Below, piece by piece: positions 38,868-49,331 of a stretch of DNA of 64,000 bases. The DNA is taken from positions 744,001-808,000 of the forward strand of contig NZ_CP032099.1 of NCBI RefSeq assembly GCF_003544835.1, in the 5' to 3' direction. The stretch is from Aliarcobacter skirrowii CCUG 10374 (GTDB taxonomy: Bacteria; Campylobacterota; Campylobacteria; Campylobacterales; Arcobacteraceae). The notes beneath the pieces were generated by a model that was given only the letters and a program-made list of their open reading frames with translations, was not told the origin of the DNA and searched no databases. Made by a program: the position numbers and the translations under genes. Position 1 is the stretch's first letter, and every line of letters begins with the position of its first letter.

Positions 38868-41800
38868 AAATATTAAAAATAAAATTACTAAATATTAACT
38901 CACTAAAAGGTGAGTTTGAAGTAGACTTTGAAAAGTTTTTGAAAGATGAATCTTTATTTGCTATTACTGGACCAACAGGTGCTGGAAAAAGTACTATTTT
39001 AGATGTCATTACTTGTGCTTTATATGGAAGAACTGCAAGACTTACAAACCCAAATGAGCTAATGAGTAGACATACAGGGGAATGTTTATGTGAAGTTGAA
39101 TTTGAAGTAAAAGGAAAAGTTTATAGAAGTTCTTGGAGTCAAAAAAGAGCTAGGAAAAGTTCTGATGGAGCTTTTCAAAGTGCTAAGATGGAAATTAGTG
39201 AAGTTGAAACAGGAAAAGTTTTAGAATCATATCTTTCTAAAGTTCCAAAATATATAGAAGATTTAAGTGGGCTTGATTTTGATAGATTCATTCAATCTAT
39301 GATGTTGGCTCAAGGAAGCTTTGATGCTTTTTTAAAAGCAAAGGAAAATGAGCGTTCAAGTCTACTTGAAAAGATTACTGGAACACAAATCTATAAACAA
39401 ATATCACAAGAGATATATCAAACTTATACTAGAAAAAATGATGAGATTAAATTAGATGAAAATTTATTAGGAAATATTGAACTTTTATCAAATGAAGTTG
39501 TTACTGAAAAGACTTTAATCTTAAATAATTCAAAAGCTCAAAAACTTGAACTTGATACTAAAGGAAATGAACTAAAAAAGGTAATTAATTGGCTTGAAAA
39601 TTTACAAAAATTAGAAGCTGATAATACTAAGTATATTCAAGAGTTTGAGCAAATCAGTCTTGAAAAAGAGAACAAAAAAGAAGACTTTATGAGACTAGAC
39701 TTAGCAAATAAAGCTTTAAATGTTCAGCCAATATATCAAGAAAAAAACTCTTTAACTCAAATAATAAATCAAGATAAAGAAAAACTAGAAAAACTTCAAA
39801 AAGAGTTAGAAGATTTAAAACAACTCTTACAATCAAAAACAAATGAATCATTAAAAACAAAGGATGAATTAGATAAAGAGAAAATTTCATTTGATTCAAA
39901 CTCTAAAAAACTTCAAGAAGTAAGAACACTACAAACTAAAATAGAATCAAAATATCAAAATATCAAAGAGATAGAAAATAAAATAAGCTCTCAAAATGAA
40001 CAAAAAATAAACCTAGATGAAGATTTAAAACTCTTAAAAACAAATCAAGAAAAAATTGATAATGAGTTAAAAACTATAAATGATTATCTAATTAAAAATA
40101 AAAATGATGAATCATTAAAAGAAGAGATATCTTTAATCTCAAAAAATGTAAATGATTATAAAGATGTACTAAAACTTTTAAATCAAATAGAAGAAAAACT
40201 TCAAAATAATAATTTAAATGAAAAGACTTTACAAGATAGTTTTACAAAAGCAAAAAAAGAGTTTGATGAGATAAAAGTACTGTTTGATGTAAAAGATAAG
40301 GAGTACAAAAACTTAGAAATTCAAACTTCAAGTTTTAATCAAAAAGAAGTAAATAATAGAGATAGATTAAAGAGTATTGAGAAACTAATTACTTCTGTAG
40401 ATGAATATAAAAGATTGTTGGAATCTATATTAAAAGAAGAAAATATCATCTCTTCTTCAAAAGATGAATCAAAAACTATAAAAACAAATCTAGAAGAAAA
40501 AACAAAACTAATAAATGAAATTCAAACACATATACAAACTTTAAATGACAAAAGAGAAGCAGAACTTTTAATAGCAAAATATGAGCGTGATAGAGTAAAT
40601 CTAAAAGAAGGTGAAGAGTGTTTCTTATGTGGTTCAAAAGAACATCCATTTGTAAATCATAAAAAAAGTGTAAGTGCAGATGAAACAACTTCAATAATTG
40701 CTCAAAAAAAGCAGATATTTGATGATGAAAATAAAGCTTTACGAACTATTGAATTAAATTTATCAAAACTAGAAACTAAAATAGAGAGTTCTACTTTAGA
40801 ACTAAATAAATTATTAAAAAATAAAGAAGATATAGAACAAGTATTTAGTTCATTGAATTTTATTTTAACAGATGATTCAAAAACAAATTTAGAAGAAGAA
40901 AAGCAACTTTTAGAAGAAGAGTTAAAAAATATAATAAAAATAAGAGATGAGAAAGATAAAGTTTTAGCTCAAAGGGATAATCTTCAAAAAGAGTTAAATA
41001 CTAAACAAACTTTAGTTTCTCAAAATGAACAAGAACTTTATAAATTAAAAAGTTTAATAGATCAATTACAAAATGAACAAATTCAAAACATGTCTAAAAA
41101 ACAAAGTTTAGATGAGGAACTTTCAAAAGTATATAGTAAATATGAACTAATATTTGATGAAAAGTTTGAAGAAAACTTTAGAACAATAGTAGCAAAAAAA
41201 GATAGTTTTATAAATAATGAAACATCAAAAAAAGAGCTTGATACTAAACTTCAAGGCTTAACAATACAACTAAAAGAGCTTGATACAAAAATCAGATCAA
41301 TAGAGTCAAGTTTAAAAATAGACGCTGAACAACTTTCTAAAATTTCTACTGAAACGAAAGAGTTACAGATTCAAAGTAAAGCTATTTTAGATGTATCTGA
41401 TTTAAATATCTTTGAAAAAGAGATAACAAATAAATTTAACACTATTAACGAAAAATATACCTCTTTATCAAAAGAGTTAGTAAATCTAAATTCAAAAAAT
41501 GAATCACTAAATACTCAAATAATAGAGTTAAATCAAAAACAAATTAATGATAATACAAAACTAGAAGAGATAACACAAAATTTCAATAATGCCTTACTCG
41601 AAAACAGTTTTAGTTCAAAAGAAGAGTTTGAGAAAGCACTTTTATCAAAAGAGTTAAGAGAAGAGTTATCTATGAAGTGTAAAGCTCTAGAAGAAAAATA
41701 TACTCAAATTCAAACTCTAAAAATAGATACAGCAAAAAAACTATCTGAACAAAAAGAGTTAAATCTAACAGATAAAGAACTTCAAACTTTAAATGATGAA

Positions 41801-42445
41801 TTAAAAGAGTTGCAAACTTCTATTGATGAACTCCAAAAATCAATAGGTAGTTTAGAAAAAGAGCTTGAAATCAATGCTTCAAATATGAAAAAACATGAAG
41901 ATAAAATTAAAGAGTTAGAAAAGAAAAAAGAAGCCTTTAAAGTATGGATAAAACTAAATGAAATGATAGGTTCAGCAAGTGGTGATAAATTTGCGAAATT
42001 TGCTCAAGGTATCACTTTAGACCAACTAATCTATCTAGCAAATAAACATTTACAGATCTTAAGTCCAAGATATGAACTTCAAAGAAGTAGTGATTCAAGT
42101 AAGCTACTAGAAATAGAAATAATAGATGGTTTTCAAGGGGATGTAGTAAGACCTGTAAGTACACTTTCAGGTGGTGAAAGCTTCATAGTAAGTCTTTCAT
42201 TAGCACTTGGACTTTCAGCACTTGCAAGTCAAAAGATAAGTATAGACTCACTTTTCTTGGATGAAGGATTTGGAACACTTGACAGTGATAGTTTAGAGTT
42301 GGCACTAAATGCGCTAAATCAACTTCAAAGTTCAGGAAAGATGGTAGGTGTGATTTCCCATGTGGAAGCATTAAAAGAGCGAATTCCATTGCAGATTAGG
42401 GTTATGCCTAAGGGTGATGGAACGAGTGGTTTAAATTTAAATTAG
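38864..42445 (+). CDS. sbcC: DNA repair ATPase SbcC
   Basis: 1,193 residues. Walker A is GPTGAGKST (about residue 36). Two long coiled-coil arms flank a zinc hook CFLC (Cys586 and Cys589). The C-terminal half of the ATPase has the signature LSGGES and Walker B LDEGFGTLD. This is the Rad50-type partner of SbcD. A small gene follows after 12 bases on the same strand. Confidence 0.96.
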   Translation: MKILKIKLLNINSLKGEFEVDFEKFLKDESLFAITGPTGAGKSTILDVITCALYGRTARLTNPNELMSRHTGECLCEVEFEVKGKVYRSSWSQKRARKSSDGAFQSAKMEISEVETGKVLESYLSKVPKYIEDLSGLDFDRFIQSMMLAQGSFDAFLKAKENERSSLLEKITGTQIYKQISQEIYQTYTRKNDEIKLDENLLGNIELLSNEVVTEKTLILNNSKAQKLELDTKGNELKKVINWLENLQKLEADNTKYIQEFEQISLEKENKKEDFMRLDLANKALNVQPIYQEKNSLTQIINQDKEKLEKLQKELEDLKQLLQSKTNESLKTKDELDKEKISFDSNSKKLQEVRTLQTKIESKYQNIKEIENKISSQNEQKINLDEDLKLLKTNQEKIDNELKTINDYLIKNKNDESLKEEISLISKNVNDYKDVLKLLNQIEEKLQNNNLNEKTLQDSFTKAKKEFDEIKVLFDVKDKEYKNLEIQTSSFNQKEVNNRDRLKSIEKLITSVDEYKRLLESILKEENIISSSKDESKTIKTNLEEKTKLINEIQTHIQTLNDKREAELLIAKYERDRVNLKEGEECFLCGSKEHPFVNHKKSVSADETTSIIAQKKQIFDDENKALRTIELNLSKLETKIESSTLELNKLLKNKEDIEQVFSSLNFILTDDSKTNLEEEKQLLEEELKNIIKIRDEKDKVLAQRDNLQKELNTKQTLVSQNEQELYKLKSLIDQLQNEQIQNMSKKQSLDEELSKVYSKYELIFDEKFEENFRTIVAKKDSFINNETSKKELDTKLQGLTIQLKELDTKIRSIESSLKIDAEQLSKISTETKELQIQSKAILDVSDLNIFEKEITNKFNTINEKYTSLSKELVNLNSKNESLNTQIIELNQKQINDNTKLEEITQNFNNALLENSFSSKEEFEKALLSKELREELSMKCKALEEKYTQIQTLKIDTAKKLSEQKELNLTDKELQTLNDELKELQTSIDELQKSIGSLEKELEINASNMKKHEDKIKELEKKKEAFKVWIKLNEMIGSASGDKFAKFAQGITLDQLIYLANKHLQILSPRYELQRSSDSSKLLEIEIIDGFQGDVVRPVSTLSGGESFIVSLSLALGLSALASQKISIDSLFLDEGFGTLDSDSLELALNALNQLQSSGKMVGVISHVEALKERIPLQIRVMPKGDGTSGLNLN

Positions 42446-42457
42446 AAGGAGTATAGA

Positions 42458-42769
42458 ATGTTAGAGAAGTTTTTACAAGCAATTCATGAGAAAAGATACT
42501 TATCTGTAGATTTTATTGCAAAAGAAGATAATTTATTAAGAAATAGAAAGTGTGTACCATTTGATTATGGAGAAAGTAGAAGATATAAAGATGGCAAAGA
42601 TAGATTTCATTTCTTAGATTTAAATAGTCCAGATGGAAAACATAATCTTTCAATTTTACCCGAACAAGTTAAAAAAGTTGAAATATTGGATGAGTCATTT
42701 GAACCTAAAGACTATATAAGTTGGACTCCTAATTGGATTGTAGAAAGAGATTGGGGAATTTTTTCATGA
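42458..42769 (+). CDS. Small WYL-like protein
   Basis: 103 residues. No confident family. The arrangement GESRRYKDGKDRFHFLDL, then HNLSILPEQVKKVEILDESFEP resembles a lone WYL-type ligand or nucleic-acid sensing domain without the usual HTH. It lies 12 bases after sbcC and overlaps the ATPase gene that follows (ATGA), so it may be a sensor or regulator for either. Good GAAGGAG site. Confidence 0.55.
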   Translation: MLEKFLQAIHEKRYLSVDFIAKEDNLLRNRKCVPFDYGESRRYKDGKDRFHFLDLNSPDGKHNLSILPEQVKKVEILDESFEPKDYISWTPNWIVERDWGIFS

Positions 42770-44889
42770 GTGAATTTAATATTCAACTGAAAAATTGTAA
42801 TAGTATAGAAAATGGTAGTATTAAAATTATTGAAAATTCTTTGAATATTAAATATGCAATAAATGGAACTGGAAAATCTACAAGTTCAAAAGCTATAGAA
42901 TATGCAGTTAATGATAAGAATAATGCTACTTCAGATTTACTTAAATTAAAGCCTTTTAAATATAGAAATGAGTCTGATACTAATAATCCTAAAGTAATAG
43001 GAATTGAAACAATTAGCAGTATAGCTGTATTTAATGAGGATTATGTAAATCAAATTGTTTTACAATCCAATGATGTTCTAAAAAATAGTTTTGATATTTT
43101 TATTAACAATGATGATTATAAAAATGGTATGAGTGAAATAAATGAGTTGATAATAGAAATATCTAAAACCTTTGATGAAAATCAAGGCATAGAAATAATG
43201 CTTAATGACTTAAATGAACTCTTACAAAGTTTTGGGAATGCAAAAGGATTATCTAAATCAAGTATTTTTTTTAAAGGAGTTGGAAAGGGGAATTTGGTTG
43301 AAAATATTCCTGAAGAACTTGTTGTATATAAAGATTTCATACAAAATGAGAAAAATATCACTTGGCTTAAATGGCAAATGTCAGGGAAAGATTATTTAGA
43401 TATTTCATCATGTTGTCCCTTTTGTACATCATCTGATATAGAAGAGAAAAAAGAAACTATTTTAACTGTAGAAAAAAAGTATGATTCAAAATTAATTGAA
43501 CATTTAAATAAAGTGATTCAAACTGTATCAAAATTAAAAGCATATTTTACTCAAGATACATATGATAATATAATTTCAATATCAAAAAATGTTGATGGAT
43601 TGAAAAAAGAGGAAGAAAATTTTCTTCTTGAAATAAAGGAACAAGTAAATACTTTAATAGATAAACTTATAAATATAAAAAGGCTAGGGTTTCAATCCTT
43701 AAAAGATTTTGATAAAGTTGATACTATTATTAAAGATTTAAAAATTAACATAGAGTATATTAATCATTTAAATACTGAAACTACATCTCAAAAAATAAAC
43801 AAGATAAATGATTCATTAGAGTCAATTTTGCAGAAATCAGGACAATTACAAGGGAAAGTGAGACTTCAGAAAATAAGAATAGAAGAAACTATTAAAACCT
43901 ATAAAGATGAAATAAATGATTTTCTTAAATATGCAGGATATAATTATTCTGTAAATATAGAAGAAGATGTTTCAAAACAAACATATTCAATGAAGCTTAA
44001 ACATAATGATTTTATTGATAGTAATATTGATAATGCAAGAAATCATTTAAGTTATGGTGAAAAAAATGCTTTTGCACTTATATTATTTATGTATGATGTT
44101 TTAAAAAATAATCAACAATTGATAATACTTGATGACCCAATTTCATCATTCGATAAAAACAAAAAGTTTGCAATAATTGAAAAGTTATTTAGGGGTGATA
44201 ATAGTTTTAAGAATAAAACTGTATTGATGTTGACTCATGATTTTGAACCAATAGTTGACATTATCTTACATCATTCTGATATATTTAATGTTGTTAAACC
44301 AAATGCTTACTTTTTAGAAAATATTGATGGCATTTTATCTGAAAAATCAATTTCAAAAAATGATATTAAAACTTTTTTAGAAATTGCCCAAGAAAATATA
44401 TTAAGTTTAGATGAACAGATAAATAAATTAATTTATTTACGAAGATTAAATGAAGTTACAAATAACAAGGGATTAGTATATCAGTTATTATCAAATATAT
44501 TCCATAAGCGAGAAGTACCAAAGTATCAATCTTCTACTGAAGATAGGGATATGACAGAAACTGAAATTAATGATGCATCTGAAGAGATTAAAAATAGTAT
44601 AAATGAACCTTTTGTATATAGTGTATGTTTTCAAAATATTAATGACAATAATGAATTAATTAGACTATATGAGAAAACTACAAATAATTATGAAAAGCTA
44701 CAAATATATAGAGTTTTAAACAATAATAATCATAATAATCGTACTATAAGAAAATTTATTAATGAAACTTTTCATATAGAAAATGATTATATATATCAGC
44801 TAAATCCTTGTGTGTATCAAACTGTACCCAATTATATAATTAAAGAATGTGATAAAGACATTGAAATTATAAAACAAACATCAAATTGA
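42766..44889 (+). CDS. AAA_13-type ABC ATPase (RloC/PrrC-like), possible defence protein
   Basis: 707 residues. It has a Rad50/ABC-type split ATPase: Walker A NGTGKSTSS near residue 40, a coiled-coil middle with a zinc-hook-like CCPFC (about residue 217), signature LSYGEKNAF, Walker B LIILDDPISSFD and H-loop LTHDFEP. The C-terminus ends with FINETFHIENDYIYQL. This layout is shared with AAA_13 proteins, which include the anticodon nucleases PrrC and RloC; I could not confirm a nuclease triad. The ATG at 42,766 overlaps the preceding stop; an earlier in-frame codon lies inside the upstream gene. Confidence 0.75.
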   Translation: MSEFNIQLKNCNSIENGSIKIIENSLNIKYAINGTGKSTSSKAIEYAVNDKNNATSDLLKLKPFKYRNESDTNNPKVIGIETISSIAVFNEDYVNQIVLQSNDVLKNSFDIFINNDDYKNGMSEINELIIEISKTFDENQGIEIMLNDLNELLQSFGNAKGLSKSSIFFKGVGKGNLVENIPEELVVYKDFIQNEKNITWLKWQMSGKDYLDISSCCPFCTSSDIEEKKETILTVEKKYDSKLIEHLNKVIQTVSKLKAYFTQDTYDNIISISKNVDGLKKEEENFLLEIKEQVNTLIDKLINIKRLGFQSLKDFDKVDTIIKDLKINIEYINHLNTETTSQKINKINDSLESILQKSGQLQGKVRLQKIRIEETIKTYKDEINDFLKYAGYNYSVNIEEDVSKQTYSMKLKHNDFIDSNIDNARNHLSYGEKNAFALILFMYDVLKNNQQLIILDDPISSFDKNKKFAIIEKLFRGDNSFKNKTVLMLTHDFEPIVDIILHHSDIFNVVKPNAYFLENIDGILSEKSISKNDIKTFLEIAQENILSLDEQINKLIYLRRLNEVTNNKGLVYQLLSNIFHKREVPKYQSSTEDRDMTETEINDASEEIKNSINEPFVYSVCFQNINDNNELIRLYEKTTNNYEKLQIYRVLNNNNHNNRTIRKFINETFHIENDYIYQLNPCVYQTVPNYIIKECDKDIEIIKQTSN

Positions 44890-44899
44890 AGGATAAAAA

Positions 44900-45121
44900 A
44901 TGATAAAATATAAAGATATAAATGGTGATTCAGGTATTGAAGCTTATGAAATAGGCTCAGATAAAATAAATGTTAAATTTAGGAATACTGCAAAAATTTA
45001 TGTATATTCATATGCAAGTGCAGGAAAAGAAAATATTGAACATATGAAAAAACTTGCTCAAAGTGGTGATGGTTTAAATAGTTTTATTAATCTAAATGTT
45101 AAATATAAATATGTTAGATAA
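44900..45121 (+). CDS. KTSC-like small protein
   Basis: 73 residues. Resembles the KTSC domain: a strand pair (EAYEIGSDKINVKFRN), an aromatic IYVYSYAS, then LAQSGDGLNSFINLNV near the end, where the family has a Lys-Thr-Ser-Cys-like segment. It lies 10 bases after the AAA_13 ATPase on the same strand. Some KTSC domains are fused to or neighbour nucleic-acid enzymes; function here unknown. Confidence 0.55.
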   Translation: MIKYKDINGDSGIEAYEIGSDKINVKFRNTAKIYVYSYASAGKENIEHMKKLAQSGDGLNSFINLNVKYKYVR

Positions 45122-45130
45122 TAATTTATA

Positions 45131-46609
45131 ATGACCCTATCAAAATCCCTCTATACAAAAGGCATCCAATGCCCCAAAGCACTGTGGCTTAGAAAATATA
45201 AGCCAAGTGTATTAACACCACCTGATGAGTCTGCCCTTGCAGTATTTGATACTGGAAATATAGTAGGAGATTTTGCTTGTCAACTTTTTCTAAATGGAAA
45301 AGAAGTCCCATATTCAAAAAACTATGATGAGATGATATCTACGACAAAACAGTGGCTTGATGAGAAAGTAGAAAATATTTATGAAGCTACTTTTAATTTT
45401 TCAGGTATTTTAATTATGGTAGATATTTTAACTATTTCTAATAATGAAGTATCTATTTATGAAGTTAAAAGTTCAACAGAAGTAAAAGATATATATTTAC
45501 ATGATGTATCTATTCAATATTATGTACTTAAAAACTTAGGTTTTAAAATAAAAAGTGCAAATGTAGTTCATATAAATAATGAATATATTAGAGATGATGA
45601 ATTAGATATAAATCAACTTTTTAAAATAGTTGATGTTACAAATGAAGTTATATCATTACAATCAAATATTCCAAATATTTTAAAAGAGTTTGAAACATAT
45701 TTAGAAGATAAAGAAAATGAACCAAATGTAGATATAGGTAAGCATTGTAATAATCCTTATGAATGTGATGCTAAAGAGTATTGTTGGAAAGTTCAAAGAC
45801 AAATACCTGATTATTCTATATTTAATATTTTTAATCTTGGAAGTAAAAAACAAATAGAACTTTATAGTCAAGGTATTATAAATATAGATGATGTTCCACA
45901 TGACTTTGATATGACTTCTATTCAAGCACAAGCAGTTGAAAACTATAAATCAAAAATTATATATATAGATATAGAAAATATCAAATCATTTTTACAAAAT
46001 CTAACTTATCCAATATATCACTTAGATTTTGAAACATATCAACAAGCAATTCCTTTATATAAAGGTTTAAAAGCTTACGAACAAATACCATTTCAATATT
46101 CACTTCATATTGAGTATGAAGATGGCACATTAGAACATAAAGAGTATTTAGCAGAAGATAGTGTTGATAGTAGATATGAACTTGCTTTTAGACTTTGTGA
46201 AGATATCCCAAAAGATGTAACGGTATTAGCTTATAACATGAGTTTTGAAAAAGGTGTAATAAAAAGACTTTCAACACTATTTGAAGAGTTGAGTGAACAT
46301 CTATTATCAATAAATGATAATATGCAAGATTTGATGGTTCCTTTTCAAAAGAAATGGTATGTAACTCCATCTATGAATGGAAGTTATTCTATCAAGTATG
46401 TTTTACCAGCACTTGTTCCAGAGTTTGAAAAAGCATACAAAGAACTAGATGGTGTTCAAAATGGAAGCCAAGCTATGAATGCTTTCGCAAGACTTAGTTC
46501 ACTTGATGAAAAAGAAAAACAAAAACTTAGAAATTCACTTTTAGAGTATTGTAAACTTGATACTTTGGCTATGGTGAAAATTTTAGAGAAATTAAAAAAG
46601 ATAAAGTAA
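45131..46609 (+). CDS. DUF2779 protein: Cas4-like nuclease plus DEDD exonuclease domain
   Basis: 492 residues. The N-terminal part has a PD-(D/E)xK look: IQCPKALWLRKY (Cys14), then DILTISNNEVSIYEVKSS with a D…ExK core near residue 110. Cys residues in HCNNPYECDAKEYCW (about 200–215), with Cys14, could hold an iron–sulfur cluster as in Cas4/AddB. The C-terminal part is RNase H-like: YHLDFETYQ (DxE), LAYNMSFEKGVI and EYCKLDTLAM. It is followed 6 bases later by an SF1 helicase, suggesting a nuclease–helicase pair. Confidence 0.72.
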   Translation: MTLSKSLYTKGIQCPKALWLRKYKPSVLTPPDESALAVFDTGNIVGDFACQLFLNGKEVPYSKNYDEMISTTKQWLDEKVENIYEATFNFSGILIMVDILTISNNEVSIYEVKSSTEVKDIYLHDVSIQYYVLKNLGFKIKSANVVHINNEYIRDDELDINQLFKIVDVTNEVISLQSNIPNILKEFETYLEDKENEPNVDIGKHCNNPYECDAKEYCWKVQRQIPDYSIFNIFNLGSKKQIELYSQGIINIDDVPHDFDMTSIQAQAVENYKSKIIYIDIENIKSFLQNLTYPIYHLDFETYQQAIPLYKGLKAYEQIPFQYSLHIEYEDGTLEHKEYLAEDSVDSRYELAFRLCEDIPKDVTVLAYNMSFEKGVIKRLSTLFEELSEHLLSINDNMQDLMVPFQKKWYVTPSMNGSYSIKYVLPALVPEFEKAYKELDGVQNGSQAMNAFARLSSLDEKEKQKLRNSLLEYCKLDTLAMVKILEKLKKIK

Positions 46610-46615
46610 AGTTAT

Positions 46616-49318
46616 ATGGATATAAATAAGTATTTAATTCTAATAAATGATGTTGATAAAACAGAAGAGATTGAAAATTTTGATGTTAATAAAAATAAAG
46701 TTGATATTGTTTTTAAAAGTAATGATACTAAATATTCATATAGTTTAGATAAAGTTAAGATAATTGAAAATCCCATAGAGATAAACTTAAATAGTTGTAT
46801 TATTTTTTCAAATGGTAAACAATTATTTAAGATAAGTAAAATTCTTGATTTTAAAAGTCATTTGAGAATTTTTTTTGAAGATGGTAGTTGTAGATTATAT
46901 GATAAAAAGCATATTAAAATAGAAAAAAACTCTTTAAACAATAATAGGATAAATAGTGTATTAGAGTATTTAAAAAGTTTAGCAGAAAGATTAAACAATA
47001 CTGATGATAAAGAAGAAGTTGGATTTTTAGATAAACAATATAAAAAAATGACTTTCATAAGTGAAGATAGTGTTTTATCTAAATATTTAAGTTCTGGTAT
47101 TATTGATACTTTTGTAAATAGACCTACAATTATCTTTCCTTTTGGTTTTAATTTAAGCCAAGAAAAAGCTGTAAAAAATGCACTAACAAATCAAATAAGT
47201 ATTATAGAAGGACCTCCAGGTACTGGTAAAACACAAACTATATTAAATATTTTATCAAATATTATAATGCAAGGAAAAACAGTTGCTATTGTTTCAAATA
47301 ATAATGCAGCAACAAAAAATGTATATGATAAATTAAGTAGTTACGATTTGTCTTTTATATCAGCTTTTTTGGGTAATAAAGATAATCAAGAAGAGTTTTT
47401 TAATCATCAAGATAGCAGTTATCCTAACTTTGTAAGTGAAAAAACTGAGGTTGATTTTAAAAAACTATATCAAGAGGTAAGTCAAGATATTAAATCTCTT
47501 AAAGAGATGTTATCTACTCAGAATGAATTAGCATTACAAAAGCAACTATATGAAGAATTTAAAGTAGAAAAAAAACATTTTTTAGACTATTATGAAAAAA
47601 AAGATAAAAATATGGAACATTTTAAAAGTTTTAAAAAGTATGATATTGATTCTTTACTCTCTTTATGGGCAGAGTTTGAAAGTATTCAACTTTTAAATAA
47701 AAAAATAACGCTTTTGTTTAAAATAAAGAATCTTATAAAATATAGGCTCTTTTCTTTTTCAATTTACAAATATCCAATAAACTCTATAATTGAATATCTT
47801 CAAAGTTTATTTTACGAGAATAAAGAGATTGAAATAACTAAACAAATAAATACACTTGAAAATAAGTTATCAAATTTTGATTTTGAAAATAAAATGAAGT
47901 TATATACTCAAAAGTCAATGTTCTTATTAAAAAGATTTATTTCAAATAAGTATAAATTTGCTACTAAAAGAACAATTTTTAATAGTGATGTTTTGTGGAG
48001 AGACTTTAGAAGTTTTATTGAAGAATATCCTATTGTCTTAAGTACAACACATTCATTAAGAAACTCTACAGGAAATAGCTATTTATATGATTATTTGATA
48101 ATAGATGAATCTTCACAAGTTGATGTACTTTCAGGATCTTTAGCTTTATCTTGTGCAAAAAATGTAGTTATTGTTGGTGACCTAAAACAACTACCTCATG
48201 TAATTACAAATGAAACAAAAGATTTAATTCAAATTGTTTACAATCAATACAAAGTTGATGAAGCCTATCATTATGATAATAACTTGTTACTATCAATTAG
48301 TAAAATTTTTAAGGATGTTCCAAAAACACTGTTAAAAGAACATTATAGATGTAATCCAAAAATCATAGGTTTTTGTAATAAGAAATTTTATAATGATGAG
48401 CTAATTGTTTTAACAAAAGTTAAAAATGAAAATGAATCACCTTTAGTTTTATTTAATACGGCAGAGGGAAATCATGCAAGAGGAAAATACAATCAACGTC
48501 AAATTGATGTAATTACTAATGAGATATTACCAAATTTAAATAATAGTAGTATAGGAATAATATCTCCATTTAGAAAACAAGTAAATAAAATAAATGAAGA
48601 GTATAAAAATAATAAAGAAATAGAAGTTGATACTGTACATAAATATCAAGGTCGTGAAAAAAATATAATAATTTTAAGTACAGTAGTGACTGATGAAGAT
48701 GATTTTGCTGATGATATGAATTTGTTAAATGTTGCTGTTTCAAGAGCTGTTGATAAACTTTATGTAGTAGTTTCAGATAGAGAAAAGAATCAAAACATGA
48801 AAGATTTAGTAGGATATGTCAAGTATTATAATTGTGATATTGTAGAAAGTAAAATTTACTCAATATTTGATTTACTTTATAAAAGTTATTCTTCTCATCT
48901 AAATAAGTATCAACAAAAATATAAAAATGTATCAGAACATAAATCTGAAAATTTGATGAGCCTTATAATAGATGAAGTACTGAAAGAGGATAACTTCCTT
49001 CATTTAGATGTGGTATTACATAGACAATTACGAGTGATAATTAAAGATTTTAGTTTACTAAATGAAGAAGAAACTAAATTTGTAAATAATGAAAATACTC
49101 ATATAGATTTTTTAGTATATAGCAAAATTAATAAACAGATTGTTTTGGCAATTGAAGTTGATGGTTATAAGTATCATGAAAAAAATCCAATTCAATTAAA
49201 GAGAGATCAATTAAAAGATGGAATTTTGAAAAAATATAATATTCCAATCATGAGATTTTCAACAACTGCAAGTCAAGAAAGTAAAAGATTGAAAGATTAT
49301 TTAATAACATTAATATAA
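46616..49318 (+). CDS. SF1 (DNA2-like) helicase with C-terminal DUF2726 nuclease
   Basis: 900 residues. Helicase motifs run in order: EGPPGTGKTQT (about residue 197), IIDESSQVD, GDLKQLPHV, HYRCNPKI, and VHKYQGREKNII with LNVAVSRAVDKLYV. The last 110 residues are a DUF2726-type endonuclease-like domain (LHRQLRVIIKDF, HIDFLVYSKINKQIVLAIEVDG, QLKRDQLKDGIL). Such helicases occur in DNA repair and in defence islands. It is probably translated with the upstream nuclease. Confidence 0.82.
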   Translation: MDINKYLILINDVDKTEEIENFDVNKNKVDIVFKSNDTKYSYSLDKVKIIENPIEINLNSCIIFSNGKQLFKISKILDFKSHLRIFFEDGSCRLYDKKHIKIEKNSLNNNRINSVLEYLKSLAERLNNTDDKEEVGFLDKQYKKMTFISEDSVLSKYLSSGIIDTFVNRPTIIFPFGFNLSQEKAVKNALTNQISIIEGPPGTGKTQTILNILSNIIMQGKTVAIVSNNNAATKNVYDKLSSYDLSFISAFLGNKDNQEEFFNHQDSSYPNFVSEKTEVDFKKLYQEVSQDIKSLKEMLSTQNELALQKQLYEEFKVEKKHFLDYYEKKDKNMEHFKSFKKYDIDSLLSLWAEFESIQLLNKKITLLFKIKNLIKYRLFSFSIYKYPINSIIEYLQSLFYENKEIEITKQINTLENKLSNFDFENKMKLYTQKSMFLLKRFISNKYKFATKRTIFNSDVLWRDFRSFIEEYPIVLSTTHSLRNSTGNSYLYDYLIIDESSQVDVLSGSLALSCAKNVVIVGDLKQLPHVITNETKDLIQIVYNQYKVDEAYHYDNNLLLSISKIFKDVPKTLLKEHYRCNPKIIGFCNKKFYNDELIVLTKVKNENESPLVLFNTAEGNHARGKYNQRQIDVITNEILPNLNNSSIGIISPFRKQVNKINEEYKNNKEIEVDTVHKYQGREKNIIILSTVVTDEDDFADDMNLLNVAVSRAVDKLYVVVSDREKNQNMKDLVGYVKYYNCDIVESKIYSIFDLLYKSYSSHLNKYQQKYKNVSEHKSENLMSLIIDEVLKEDNFLHLDVVLHRQLRVIIKDFSLLNEEETKFVNNENTHIDFLVYSKINKQIVLAIEVDGYKYHEKNPIQLKRDQLKDGILKKYNIPIMRFSTTASQESKRLKDYLITLI

Positions 49319-49331
49319 AGGAATTAAATTT

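Noticed and set aside
42766-44889. A definite anticodon nuclease (RloC/PrrC)
   Set aside because: The ATPase half fits, but the Arg-x3-Glu…His spacing known for PrrC could not be matched; RRLNE is followed by His too soon.
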